The notes under the pieces were generated by a model. That model was not told the origin of the DNA and searched no databases. It saw nothing but the letters and a program-made list of their open reading frames with translations. From assembly GCA_903912585.1 (NCBI GenBank), contig CAIWHY010000299.1, forward strand, positions 1 to 7,883: a stretch of 7,883 nucleotides of DNA, read 5' to 3'. Below are positions 1-6,438 of this stretch, piece by piece. The translations under genes were made by a program, and so were the position numbers. The DNA comes from an uncultured Thermoleophilia bacterium. Lineage in GTDB: Bacteria > Actinomycetota > Thermoleophilia > UBA2241. How positions within the stretch are numbered: position 1 is the first letter of the stretch; each line of letters starts with the position of its first letter.

Positions 1-516
1 ACGCTTCAGCGCCTCGTGGGCGGCTCCTGGACGCCTGCGGGCGCGGGTCTCACCGGGGCGGACGGCGCCGCGAAGCTGGCGTTCACGCCCACGCTGCGGA
101 CCGTGGTGCGGGTGACCTTCTCGCCACCCGCGGTGCAGCCCGCGGGTGCCGGCTACGCGAGTGCCGCGAGCGCCGCGGTGACGCTTGCGCCGCACGTCCG
201 CCTCGGCATGCCGAAGACGGCCGCGACGGTGGCGAGCGGCGGCGCCCTCAGCGTCGCCGGCATGGTCGCGCCGCGCCTGCCGGCCGGCAAGAGTGCCGTG
301 CGCGTAGTCTTCCAGCGCTACGACAGCTCCGCGTGGTCGACGAAGCGGAACGTCGCCACGACCACGACCACGACCGGCGGCGCGACGGCGTCGTCCGGCT
401 ACGCTGCCCTGGTCAAGCTGCAGACCGCCGGCTCCTGGCGCGTGCGCGCCGAACGGCCGGCCGACGCCTCCTACGCCGCGGCCGTCAGCGCCTGGCGCGG
501 CTTCAGCGTCAAGTAG
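1..516 (+). CDS. C-terminal part of a secreted/surface protein with Ig-like repeats (5' end outside window)
   Basis: The reading frame is open from base 1 (first codons T-L-Q-R-L) to a TAG at 514-516, so the true start lies upstream; the GTG at 16 is simply inside it. The 171 visible residues are rich in Ala, Val, Thr and Gly, with alternating hydrophobic residues expected of beta strands. Two repeat units can be seen. The first is partial (G-G-S-W-T-P-A-G ... V-R-V-T-F ... Y-A-S-A-A-S). The second is complete (L-S-V-A-G ... PRLPAGKSAVRVVFQRY ... W ... GSWRVRA ... Y-A-A-A-V-S ... F-S-V-K). This pattern resembles Ig-like beta-sandwich repeats common at the C-termini of exported actinobacterial proteins. 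No catalytic motif, anchor or membrane segment is visible in this part, so the role of the whole protein cannot be told. It has no evident link to the glycine operon downstream. Confidence 0.75.
   Translation, partial: TLQRLVGGSWTPAGAGLTGADGAAKLAFTPTLRTVVRVTFSPPAVQPAGAGYASAASAAVTLAPHVRLGMPKTAATVASGGALSVAGMVAPRLPAGKSAVRVVFQRYDSSAWSTKRNVATTTTTTGGATASSGYAALVKLQTAGSWRVRAERPADASYAAAVSAWRGFSVK
358..375 (+). repeat. (ACGACC)x3 hexanucleotide repeat coding for six threonines
   Basis: Three perfect copies of a 6-base unit lie in frame within the last Ig-like repeat and encode Thr-Thr six times. It falls in what is probably a loop between strands. A change in copy number would stay in frame, so it could vary in length without breaking the protein. 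Confidence 0.7.
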
Positions 517-534
517 CCGAAGGCGGGCGCCGGA

Positions 535-559
535 GGGCGACGCGCCCAAGGCGTCGCCC
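535..559 (+). terminator. GC-rich hairpin after the Ig-like gene, possible terminator without U-tract
   Basis: GGGCGACGC (535-543) pairs perfectly with GCGTCGCCC (551-559), a 9-bp stem with a 7-nt loop, beginning 18 nt past the TAG stop of the upstream gene. No T-run follows, so it is not a canonical intrinsic terminator. Position and stability fit a transcript end or 3' stabiliser for the upstream gene, but in DNA this GC-rich hairpins arise easily. Confidence 0.4.
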
Positions 560-590
560 CGCCGCTGCCACCTGCAGCGTCGCCCCGCCG
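551..590 (+). repeat. 14-nt direct repeat in the intergenic region
   Basis: GCGTCGCCCCGCCG occurs exactly at 551-564 and again at 577-590 (26-nt spacing). The first copy overlaps the 3' arm of the 535-559 hairpin. The stretch continues to about 620 with C-rich CCCGCC-type words. It may be a small duplication or compositional noise; a binding-site role is not supported by anything else seen. Confidence 0.45.
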
Positions 591-621
591 TCGCCCGCTT
601 GCCCGCCCGCCCGCCGCGGTG

Positions 622-651
622 TTGTCCCGCCGCTTGCCGCGGTGCTACAGT
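622..651 (+). promoter_or_regulatory. Candidate promoter of the glycine-cleavage operon
   Basis: TTGTCC (622-627) resembles the -35 consensus TTGACA, and TACAGT (646-651) fits the actinobacterial -10 form TAnnnT. The spacer is 18 nt and a TGC triplet at 643-645 gives an extended -10. The site is a small AT-richer island in very GC-rich DNA. A start near 657-659 would put the first transcribed bases about 30 nt before the riboswitch aptamer, which is where a leader should begin. This is a prediction from the sequence only. Confidence 0.55.
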
Positions 652-687
652 GTTACGGCTGAGCCACAGCGAAGCAGCCCGGCAGAA

Positions 688-776
688 GGCCGCGCGAGAG
701 TCCGTCGCAGGGCGGACGCCGAAGGGGCAAGGCGCCGCAGGCGCCGAAACTCTCAGGCCAACGGATCGCGACCGGA
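688..776 (+). promoter_or_regulatory. Glycine riboswitch (single aptamer) upstream of gcvH
   Basis: The conserved core of the glycine aptamer is present: GAGAGT (696-701) pairs with ACTCTC (749-754) as one helix; a second hairpin is TCCGTC (701-706) / GGCGGA (711-716) with a GCAG loop; CGCCGAAGGGGCAA (717-730) is the family's signature joining segment; a third hairpin is GGCGCC/GGCGCC (731-745); and CTCTCAGGCCAACGGA (750-765) is the typical 3' core. The closing helix can be drawn as 688-694 with 767-773, with one C-A mismatch. There is no room for a second complete aptamer on either side, so this is a singleton form. Known glycine riboswitches before gcv genes are mostly ON switches; together with the terminator at 817-848, glycine is expected to promote read-through into the operon. 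Confidence 0.92.
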
Positions 777-816
777 CGGGCCCCCGGATGACCAGGCGCA
801 CGGCGCGCCGGCTGTC

Positions 817-848
817 AGACAGGGTGGGCAATCCACCCTGTCTTTTTT
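817..848 (+). terminator. Intrinsic terminator in the riboswitch leader (expression platform)
   Basis: AGACAGGGTGG (817-827) pairs perfectly with CCACCCTGTCT (833-843), an 11-bp stem with a GCAAT loop, followed directly by a T-run ending at 848. It is the only strong T-tract in the window. Its place, 40 nt after the aptamer and 99 nt before the gcvH start, marks it as the switchable terminator of the leader rather than a gene end. A clear mutually exclusive antiterminator was not found by eye; partial pairing of 780-783 with 826-829 is one weak candidate. Confidence 0.9.
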
Positions 849-947
849 GTGGCCCGGCGCCGGGACCACGCCCGGGCCCGCGGGCGTTTCTGCCGTGAAC
901 ACCGGGGGCACCTTCGGAGCGATTTGCGGCAGCGCGAGGGAGGGACG

Positions 948-1340
948 ATGGCCGACGAGAGCTATCCCCAGGACCTGAGGTACAGCAAAGAGCACGACTG
1001 GGTGCGCGTGGACGGTGAGGACGCCGTCTTCGGCATCACCTGGTTCGCGCAGGACGCCCTCGGAGAGATCGTCTATGCGGACCTTCCCGATGTGGGCGCC
1101 GCGGTGACCGCGGAGTCCCCGTACGGCGAGCTCGAGTCGGTCAAGGCCGTCACCGACGTCTTCGCGCCGCTCACGGGCGAGGTCGTGGAGGTCAACGACG
1201 CCCTGCAGGACGAGCCCCAGCGGGTCAACGACGACTGCTACGGCGAGGGCTGGATCATCCGCATCCGGATGACCGCGCCCGGCCAGCTGAGCGAGCTGCT
1301 GGACGCGGACGCCTACAAGGCCTTCCTCGACGAGGCCTGA
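948..1340 (+). CDS. gcvH: Glycine cleavage system H-protein (lipoyl carrier)
   Basis: GcvH shuttles the aminomethyl group of glycine on a swinging lipoyl arm between the P-, T- and L-proteins. The 130-residue product has the usual family length and motifs: Y-S-K-E-H-D-W-V near residue 12, GITWFAQDALGEIVYADLP (29-47), and the lipoylation site G-E-L-E-S-V-K-A with K66 as the modified lysine, then APLTGEVVEVN and Y-G-E-G-W-I-I near 98-104. The ATG at 948 has a purine-rich ribosome site (GAGGGAGGG, 936-944) and begins the conserved region; the frame is open further upstream but that part looks non-coding. One oddity is Cys97 where the family normally has Pro in the N-x-D-P-Y-G-x-G-W motif. It is the first gene after the riboswitch, and stops 1 nt before gcvPA. 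Confidence 0.96.
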   Translation: MADESYPQDLRYSKEHDWVRVDGEDAVFGITWFAQDALGEIVYADLPDVGAAVTAESPYGELESVKAVTDVFAPLTGEVVEVNDALQDEPQRVNDDCYGEGWIIRIRMTAPGQLSELLDADAYKAFLDEA

Positions 1341-1341
1341 C

Positions 1342-2733
1342 GTGCCGCAGGCAGCCACCGACTACGTGCCGCACAGCGACGCGGACATGCGCACGATGCT
1401 CGCCGTCGTCAAGGCGACCAGCGTCGAAGAGCTGTTCGCCGACATCCCCGAGGACGTGCGCCGGCGGGAGCCGCTGGCGCTGCCCCCCGGCCTCTCGGAG
1501 CTCGAGGTGCTCGACGAGCTGCGGCGGCTCGCCGCGGCAAACACGCCGGCGAGCGCGCTCGTCTCCTTCCTCGGCGCCGGCATCTACGACCACTACGTGC
1601 CTGCGATCGTGGACACGATCGTCGGCCGCGGCGAGTTCCTGACCGCGTACACGCCCTACCAGCCGGAGCGCAGCCAGGGCGTGCTGCAGAGCATCTTCGA
1701 GTTCCAGACGGCGATCTGCGAGCTCACCGGCATGGACGTCAGCAACGCCTCGATGTACGACGGCGGCACGGCGCTGGCCGAGGCGTCGGTCCTCGCCGGC
1801 AGCCATACCCGGCGCGGCAAGGTCGTGCTGAGCGCCGGCGTGCACCCCGAGTACCGGCAGGTGCTCGTCACGGAGACCGCCGGCTACGGACCGCGCCCGC
1901 AGGTCGTCGACCTGCAGGCGGGCGCGGCCACCGACCTCGCCGCGCTGGCGCGCGTCGTCGGCGACGACACGGCCGCCGTGGTCGTGCAGCAGCCCAACTT
2001 CTTCGGCGCCCTCGAGGACGTCGCCGCCGCGGCGCAGATCGCGCACGCCGCCGGCGCTCTGCTCGTGGTCGTCGCCGACCCGGTGTCGCTCGGCCTGCTC
2101 GAAGCGCCCGGCCGCCTCGGCGCCGACGTCGTCATCGGCGAGGCGCAGTCGCTGGGCAACGCCATGAGCTTCGGCGGTCCCGGCCTCGGCTTCATGGCGG
2201 TCGCCAAGCCGCTGATGCGGCGCATCCCCGGCCGGCTGGTCGGCCAGACCGTCGATCTCGAGGGCAAGCGCGGCTTCGTGCTCACGCTGCAGACGCGCGA
2301 GCAGCACATCCGCCGCGAGAAGGCGACGAGCAACATCTGCTCCAACCACGCGCTCAACGCGCTCGCCGCGCTCGTGCACCTTTCGTGGCTCGGGCGCGAG
2401 GGCCTCGCCGAGCTTGGCCTGCTCTGCACGCGCAGGGCGGCGTACCTGCGCGCGCGGCTCCTCGAGCTGCCCGGCGTCACGGCCTACACCGAGGGCCCGG
2501 TGTTCCGCGAGTTCGCGGTGCGCCTGCCGCTCCCGGCGGCGCAGCTCGTTGAGGCACTGGTGCCACAAGGGTTCCTGGCCGGGGTGCCCGCAGGGCGCTT
2601 CGCCGGCCAGTTCGCCGGCCCGGCGGCTGCAGGCCTCGACGACGTGCTCCTGATCGCCGTCACCGAGAAGCGCAGCCGCGCCCAACTGGACGCGTTCGTG
2701 GCCGCGGTCGCCGCGGAGGTGGACCATGGCTGA
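1342..2733 (+). CDS. gcvPA: Glycine dehydrogenase (decarboxylating) subunit 1, P-protein alpha
   Basis: This is the N-terminal half of the split P-protein, which with GcvPB forms the PLP-dependent glycine decarboxylase. The 463 residues match the usual size of subunit 1. Recognisable blocks are Y-V-P-H-S-D-A-D-M-R-T-M-L near the start, the glycine-rich G-A-G-I-Y-D-H-Y-V-P (78-87), TAYTPYQPERSQG (101-113), N-A-S-M-Y-D-G-G-T-A-L-A-E (135-147), GEAQSLGNAMSFGGPGLGFM (266-285) and R-R-E-K-A-T-S-N-I-C-S-N (324-335). The GTG at 1342 is chosen because the conserved N-terminal motif begins within the next eight codons and a GAGG (1332-1335) sits at proper spacing. The start is 1 nt after the gcvH stop, so translation is probably coupled. 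A small 12-bp duplication near the C-terminus (2599-2622) gives F-A-G-Q-F-A-G-P. Confidence 0.96.
   Translation: MPQAATDYVPHSDADMRTMLAVVKATSVEELFADIPEDVRRREPLALPPGLSELEVLDELRRLAAANTPASALVSFLGAGIYDHYVPAIVDTIVGRGEFLTAYTPYQPERSQGVLQSIFEFQTAICELTGMDVSNASMYDGGTALAEASVLAGSHTRRGKVVLSAGVHPEYRQVLVTETAGYGPRPQVVDLQAGAATDLAALARVVGDDTAAVVVQQPNFFGALEDVAAAAQIAHAAGALLVVVADPVSLGLLEAPGRLGADVVIGEAQSLGNAMSFGGPGLGFMAVAKPLMRRIPGRLVGQTVDLEGKRGFVLTLQTREQHIRREKATSNICSNHALNALAALVHLSWLGREGLAELGLLCTRRAAYLRARLLELPGVTAYTEGPVFREFAVRLPLPAAQLVEALVPQGFLAGVPAGRFAGQFAGPAAAGLDDVLLIAVTEKRSRAQLDAFVAAVAAEVDHG
2599..2622 (+). repeat. 12-bp in-frame tandem duplication in gcvPA
   Basis: TTCGCCGGCCAG is followed directly by TTCGCCGGCCCG (11 of 12 identical), coding F-A-G-Q then F-A-G-P at residues 420-427. 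It lies in the C-terminal region before the conserved L-I-A-V-T-E segment, where the family tolerates length change. Confidence 0.6.
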
Positions 2734-4231
2734 CGCGCAAGGCTTGCCCGGCATGGACCGGCGCACCATCTACGAGAAGTCCTGCTGCGGCCGCCGCGCC
2801 TACAGCCTGCCGGCCACCGACGTGCCCGAGGTCCCGCTCGACGACCTCGTGCCGGCCGGCCTGCGCCGCCAGGCGCCGCCGCGCCTGCCGGAGATGAGCG
2901 AGGTCGACGTCGTACGCCACTTCACCGGCCTCTCGACGCTCAACTTCGGGGTCGACAGCGGCAGCTATCCGCTGGGCTCCTGCACGATGAAGTACAACCC
3001 GCGCCTCAACGAGACGACGGCTCAGCTCGAGGGCTTCGCCGGGCTGCACCCCTACCAGCCGGAGTCGCTCGCCCAGGGCGCCGTCGAGCTGATGTGGGAG
3101 CTCGGCGAGTGGCTGGCGGAGATCGCCGGGCTCGCACGCACCACGCTGCAGCCTGCCGCCGGTGCCCACGGCGAGCTCGCGGGTCTGCTCATCATCCGTG
3201 CCCACCACCTGGCGCAAGGGCGCGAGCCCAAGCGCGTCATCATCCCCGACACCGCGCACGGCACGAATCCAGCGTCGGTGGTGATGGCCGGGTTCACGCC
3301 TGCGCCGGTGCGCAGCGACGCGCGTGGCGGCGTGGACCTCGAGCACCTGCGCGAGGTCCTGGCGGGCGGCGACATCGCCGGCCTGATGCTCACCAACCCC
3401 AACACGCTGGGCGTGTTCGACGAGAACATCGTCGAGATCGCGCGGCTGGTGCACGAGGCCGGCGGCCTCCTGTACTACGACGGCGCCAACAGCAACGCCG
3501 TGCTTGGCATCAGCCGGCCCGGCGACATGGGCTTCGACATCGTGCACTTCAACACGCACAAGACGTTCAGCACGCCGCACGGCGGCGGCGGTCCCGGCGC
3601 CGGGCCGATCGTGGTCAGCGCGGAGCTCGCCGCGTACCTCCCCGTGCCGCTGGTGGAGAGGGCGGAGGACGGTCGCTTCTTCCTGGACTACGACCGTCCC
3701 CAGTCCATCGGCAAGATGCGCACTTTCTACGGCAACGTAGGCGTGCTCGTGCGCGCCCACACCTACATCCGCGGGCTCGGGCCGGACGGCCTGCGCCGCG
3801 TCAGCGAGACGGCCGTCCTCAACGCCAACTATGTGATGGAGAGCCTGCGCGGCGTCCTGGACGTGCCCTACGAGCGCCGCTGCATGCACGAGTTCGTGGC
3901 CTCGGCGACGCCGCTGAAGGAGCACGGCGTGCGCGCCCTGGACGTCGCCAAGCGGCTGCTCGACTACGGCGTCCATCCGCCGACCACGTACTTCCCGCTG
4001 ATCGTCGACGAAGCGCTGATGGTCGAGCCCACCGAGACGGAGTCGCGTGAGGACCTCGACCGCATGGTCGACGTCTTCCGCCGCATCGTGCAGGAGGCCC
4101 ACGACGATCCGCAGAAGCTGCTCGACGCCCCGGTGACGATGCCGGTGCGGCGGCTCGACGAAGCCGAAGCCGCCCGCCATCCCGTGCTCCGCCAGCGCTT
4201 CCCCGAGGACGAGGAAGCCGGCGCCTGCTGA
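2726..4231 (+). CDS. gcvPB: Glycine dehydrogenase (decarboxylating) subunit 2, P-protein beta
   Basis: This subunit carries the PLP cofactor of glycine decarboxylase. The 501 residues fit the family length. The PLP lysine is K279 in N-T-H-K-T-F-S-T-P-H, followed by the glycine-rich loop GGGGPGAGP. Other family blocks are STLNFGVDSGSYPLGSCTMK (70-89), LEGFAGLHPYQPE (101-113), L-Q-P-A-A-G-A-H-G-E (141-150), IIPDTAHGTNPAS (172-184), and L-T-N-P-N-T-L-G-V-F (222-231). The ATG at 2726 overlaps the gcvPA end by 8 nt and has a strong GGAGGT (2715-2720), so the two subunits are likely made in matched amounts. The protein is full length with no missing key residue. Its TGA at 4229-4231 is followed by the 73-nt gap described separately. 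Confidence 0.97.
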   Translation: MADAQGLPGMDRRTIYEKSCCGRRAYSLPATDVPEVPLDDLVPAGLRRQAPPRLPEMSEVDVVRHFTGLSTLNFGVDSGSYPLGSCTMKYNPRLNETTAQLEGFAGLHPYQPESLAQGAVELMWELGEWLAEIAGLARTTLQPAAGAHGELAGLLIIRAHHLAQGREPKRVIIPDTAHGTNPASVVMAGFTPAPVRSDARGGVDLEHLREVLAGGDIAGLMLTNPNTLGVFDENIVEIARLVHEAGGLLYYDGANSNAVLGISRPGDMGFDIVHFNTHKTFSTPHGGGGPGAGPIVVSAELAAYLPVPLVERAEDGRFFLDYDRPQSIGKMRTFYGNVGVLVRAHTYIRGLGPDGLRRVSETAVLNANYVMESLRGVLDVPYERRCMHEFVASATPLKEHGVRALDVAKRLLDYGVHPPTTYFPLIVDEALMVEPTETESREDLDRMVDVFRRIVQEAHDDPQKLLDAPVTMPVRRLDEAEAARHPVLRQRFPEDEEAGAC

Positions 4232-4258
4232 GGCGCCGCCCCGGCGAGCCAGAGCCGC

Positions 4259-4304
4259 ATGACTTCGCCCGGCGCACGCGCGTGAGTCCGGCCGGCGCTC
4301 TCGC
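4259..4304 (+). repeat. Two 23-bp tandem repeat units forming chained mini-ORFs before the lipM-like gene
   Basis: The gap 4232-4304 contains two adjacent 23-bp units (4259-4281 and 4282-4304). Compared over 27 nt, including the start of the next unit, 20 positions agree. Each begins with a start codon: ATG at 4259 opens an 8-codon frame (M-T-S-P-G-A-R-A) ending in TGA 4283-4285. This overlaps GTG 4282, which opens a second 8-codon frame (M-S-P-A-G-A-L-A) ending in TGA 4306-4308. That in turn overlaps the ATG 4305 of the next gene. The overlaps have the GTGA and ATGA form seen at real gene junctions in this operon. Whether the mini-ORFs are translated is unknown. Confidence 0.5.
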
Positions 4305-4985
4305 ATGAGCACCGTCAAGGTCCTGCCGGAACTGCGCGCCGGGGGCGGCGCGCAGATGGCGCTCGACGCGGGGCTGCTGCTCACGGCCGATGCGGTCATC
4401 GCGCGCCGGTACGTGTGGACGCCGCCGGCGCTGTCGCTCGGCAAGTTCCAGCAGTACGACCCCGTCCCCGGCGTGCCGTTCGAGGTGGTGCGCCGGCCCA
4501 CCGGCGGCCGCGCGGTGCTGCACGGCGAAGGGTTCGAATGGTCGTTCGCGGTGGCGTTCCCGCCCGGCGCCCTCGGCGCCGGGCCCCGCGCGGGCATCGA
4601 CGTGACGACGCCCTACGACATCGTCGCCGGCGCCTTCGCCGGCGCCCTGCGCGATCTCGGCGTCACGCTCGACGAGGGGCGCGCCGAGCCGTACCAGCGC
4701 TCGGCCCTGTGCTTCGCCGGCGCTCTGCGCCAAGACATCCTCGCGCGCGGGGAGAAGCTCGTCGCCATCGCCCAGGCCAAGCACGAGGGCCGCACCCTGG
4801 TGCACGGCTCCGTGCTCGAGCGCCGCCCGCCGGACGAGCTGGCGCAGGTCGCCGAGACGCTGCTCGGCGAGCCGTGGAGGGGCGAGGGGCTCGCCGGTGC
4901 GGGCCACGCGCTCGCCCCCGAGGCGGTGTGGAGCCGCGTGCTCGCAAGTCTCGAGATCTCGCTGCGAGCACTCGCGGCCGACTGA
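4305..4985 (+). CDS. lipM: LipM-like octanoyltransferase / lipoate-protein ligase family protein
   Basis: It is a member of the biotin/lipoate protein ligase fold (BPL/LplA/LipB). It carries VRRPTGGRAVLHG (62-74), which is the acyl-binding signature, A-Q-M-A-L-D near the N-terminus, and L-C-F (135-137) followed by G-E-K-L-V-A-I-A-Q (149-157) and L-V-H-G-S-V-L (165-171). Cys136 sits where LipM-type octanoyltransferases have their catalytic cysteine and K151 where the family has its conserved lysine. With lipA two genes on, transfer of octanoate from acyl carrier protein to GcvH is the most likely role, but an ATP-dependent lipoate ligase cannot be excluded. At 226 residues it is short for LipM (about 280). 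The usual V/I-G/A-G-S-A-Q reads V-A-I-A-Q here. ATG 4305 is the first possible start after an in-frame stop at 4260 and has no clear ribosome site, so it may depend on reinitiation. Confidence 0.75.
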   Translation: MSTVKVLPELRAGGGAQMALDAGLLLTADAVIARRYVWTPPALSLGKFQQYDPVPGVPFEVVRRPTGGRAVLHGEGFEWSFAVAFPPGALGAGPRAGIDVTTPYDIVAGAFAGALRDLGVTLDEGRAEPYQRSALCFAGALRQDILARGEKLVAIAQAKHEGRTLVHGSVLERRPPDELAQVAETLLGEPWRGEGLAGAGHALAPEAVWSRVLASLEISLRALAAD

Positions 4986-4995
4986 GGAGGAACGC

Positions 4996-6438
4996 ATGAC
5001 CAGGATCCTGGTACTCGGCGGCGGCCCGGCCGGCTATGTGGCCGCCGGGCGCGCCGCGCAGCTCGGCGCCGAGGTGACCCTCGTCGAGGCGCGCGAGATC
5101 GGCGGCACCTGCCTCAACCGCGGCTGCATCCCGACCAAGGCGATGGTCGCCGGCGCGGAGCGCCTGCACGAGGCGCGCACGGCAGCGGACTACGGCGTCG
5201 TCACCGGCGCGGTGGGCATCGACTTCCCCGCATTCATGGCGCGCAAGGACGCCGTGACGACGCAGCTGAGGGACGGCGTCGCCCATCTGCTCAAGGCGCG
5301 CAAGGTCAAGGTCGTGGCCGGGCGGGCGGCGCTCGCCGGCCCCGGCCGGCTGGTCTTGACGACGGACGCCACGGCGGGCAGCGGCTCCACGGCGGCCGGC
5401 GGCTCGTCGGAGGACGGCGACGCGACGCTCCCGTCCGGGACCGTCCTCGAGGGCGACGCGGTCATCCTCGCCAGCGGCTCCGAGCCGGTGCGCATGGGGA
5501 TGTTCGACTGGAGCGACCCGCGCGTGATGACCAGCGACGAGCTGCTGGTGATCGACCACGTCCTCGAGAGCCTGCTCATCGTCGGTGGCGGCGTGATCGG
5601 CTGCGAGTTCGCCTCGCTGTTCGACCGGCTCGGCGTGCACGTGACGGTCGTCGAGATGCTCGAGCAGCTGCTGCCCGGCGAGGACAAGCGCACCGGGCGC
5701 GCGCTGCAGCAGGCGTTCAAGAAGGCCGGCATCGACGTCTTCGTGAAGACGGCGGTCGAGGCGGCCGAGGGGTCGGCCGCCGGCGTGACGCTGCGCCTCG
5801 CCGGCGGCCGTGAGCTCACGGCCGCCGGCGTGCTGGTCGCGGTCGGCCGCCGCCCGCTCAGCGCCGGCCTCGGCTACGAGGAGGCCGGCGTCGTGCTCGA
5901 CGCGCACGGCTTCGTGGTGACCGACGAGACTCAGCGCACCGCGGTCGACGGCGTGTTCGCGGCGGGCGACGTCGCCGGCCCGCCGATGCTCGCGCACTGG
6001 GCCTACCACCAGGGCGCCATCGCGGCCGAGAACGCCGTCACCGGCTCGCGCATCGCCTGCGATCGATCCATGGTGCCCAACTGCGTGTTCAGCTCGCCCG
6101 AGGTGGCCAGCTGCGGCCTGACCGAGGACCGTGCCGCCGAGCAGGGCGTGGAAGTCGAAGTCTCCGCCGTGCGCTTCAACGGCAATTCCAAGGCGGTGGT
6201 GGGAGGCGACGCCGACGGCTTCGTGCGCGTCGTCTGTGAACCCGGCGGTGGCCGCGTGCTCGGCGCCAGTCTGGTGGGACCGCACGTGACCGAGCTCGTC
6301 CACGAGCTCGCGCTCGCCGTGCACGCGGGGCTCACGCTCGCCGACGTCGCCGCCACCATCCACGCGCACCCCACGCTCTCCGAGGCCGTCGGCGAGGCGG
6401 CGCTAGGCGGCGTCGGGCGCGGCATGCATTCCTTGTGA
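4996..6438 (+). CDS. lpdA: Dihydrolipoyl dehydrogenase (L-protein / E3)
   Basis: The flavoenzyme reoxidises the dihydrolipoyl arm of GcvH (and possibly 2-oxoacid dehydrogenases) using FAD and NAD+. The 480 residues contain, in order: the FAD-binding G-G-G-P-A-G (8-13), the redox disulfide C-L-N-R-G-C (C39/C44), the NAD-binding I-V-G-G-G-V-I-G-C-E-F (195-205), the second FAD motif V-F-A-A-G-D-V-A-G (320-328), and the active-site pair in H-P-T-L-S-E (H458, E463) of the dimerisation domain. The ATG at 4996 is preceded by GAGGAGG (4984-4990), the best ribosome site in the operon, 10 nt after the previous stop. A Gly/Ser/Ala-rich acidic insertion at about residues 124-147 lies between the strand G-R-L-V-L-T-T and V-I-L-A-S-G-S-E-P, a place where relatives have a short loop. 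All catalytic residues are intact. Confidence 0.95.
   Translation: MTRILVLGGGPAGYVAAGRAAQLGAEVTLVEAREIGGTCLNRGCIPTKAMVAGAERLHEARTAADYGVVTGAVGIDFPAFMARKDAVTTQLRDGVAHLLKARKVKVVAGRAALAGPGRLVLTTDATAGSGSTAAGGSSEDGDATLPSGTVLEGDAVILASGSEPVRMGMFDWSDPRVMTSDELLVIDHVLESLLIVGGGVIGCEFASLFDRLGVHVTVVEMLEQLLPGEDKRTGRALQQAFKKAGIDVFVKTAVEAAEGSAAGVTLRLAGGRELTAAGVLVAVGRRPLSAGLGYEEAGVVLDAHGFVVTDETQRTAVDGVFAAGDVAGPPMLAHWAYHQGAIAAENAVTGSRIACDRSMVPNCVFSSPEVASCGLTEDRAAEQGVEVEVSAVRFNGNSKAVVGGDADGFVRVVCEPGGGRVLGASLVGPHVTELVHELALAVHAGLTLADVAATIHAHPTLSEAVGEAALGGVGRGMHSL

Noticed and set aside
634..657. Alternative promoter using TTGCCG (634-639) as -35
   Set aside because: Spacing to TACAGT (6 nt) or to the GTTACG region (about 12-13 nt) is too short; the TTGTCC/TACAGT pair with 18 nt is better.
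774..816. A second glycine aptamer after the first
   Set aside because: Only about 43 nt separate the first aptamer from the terminator and no second signature core is present, so a full tandem riboswitch cannot fit.
849..947. N-terminal extension of gcvH from GTG 849
   Set aside because: The added 33 residues are Arg-rich and unlike any GcvH; the ATG at 948 has a ribosome site and starts at the normal family N-terminus.
333..978. Overlapping plus-strand frames at 333-662, 599-898 and 619-978
   Set aside because: Arg/Pro/Ala-rich, they overlap the Ig-like gene, promoter and riboswitch, and have no ribosome site or family resemblance.
2660..4597. Long minus-strand open frame of 645 codons, and similar ones at 1255-2769, 4663-6369 and 6003-7601
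   Set aside because: They lie opposite strongly recognisable genes, have Arg/Ala/His/Gly-rich products with no known motif, and are expected where third-position G/C leaves few stop codons on the other strand.
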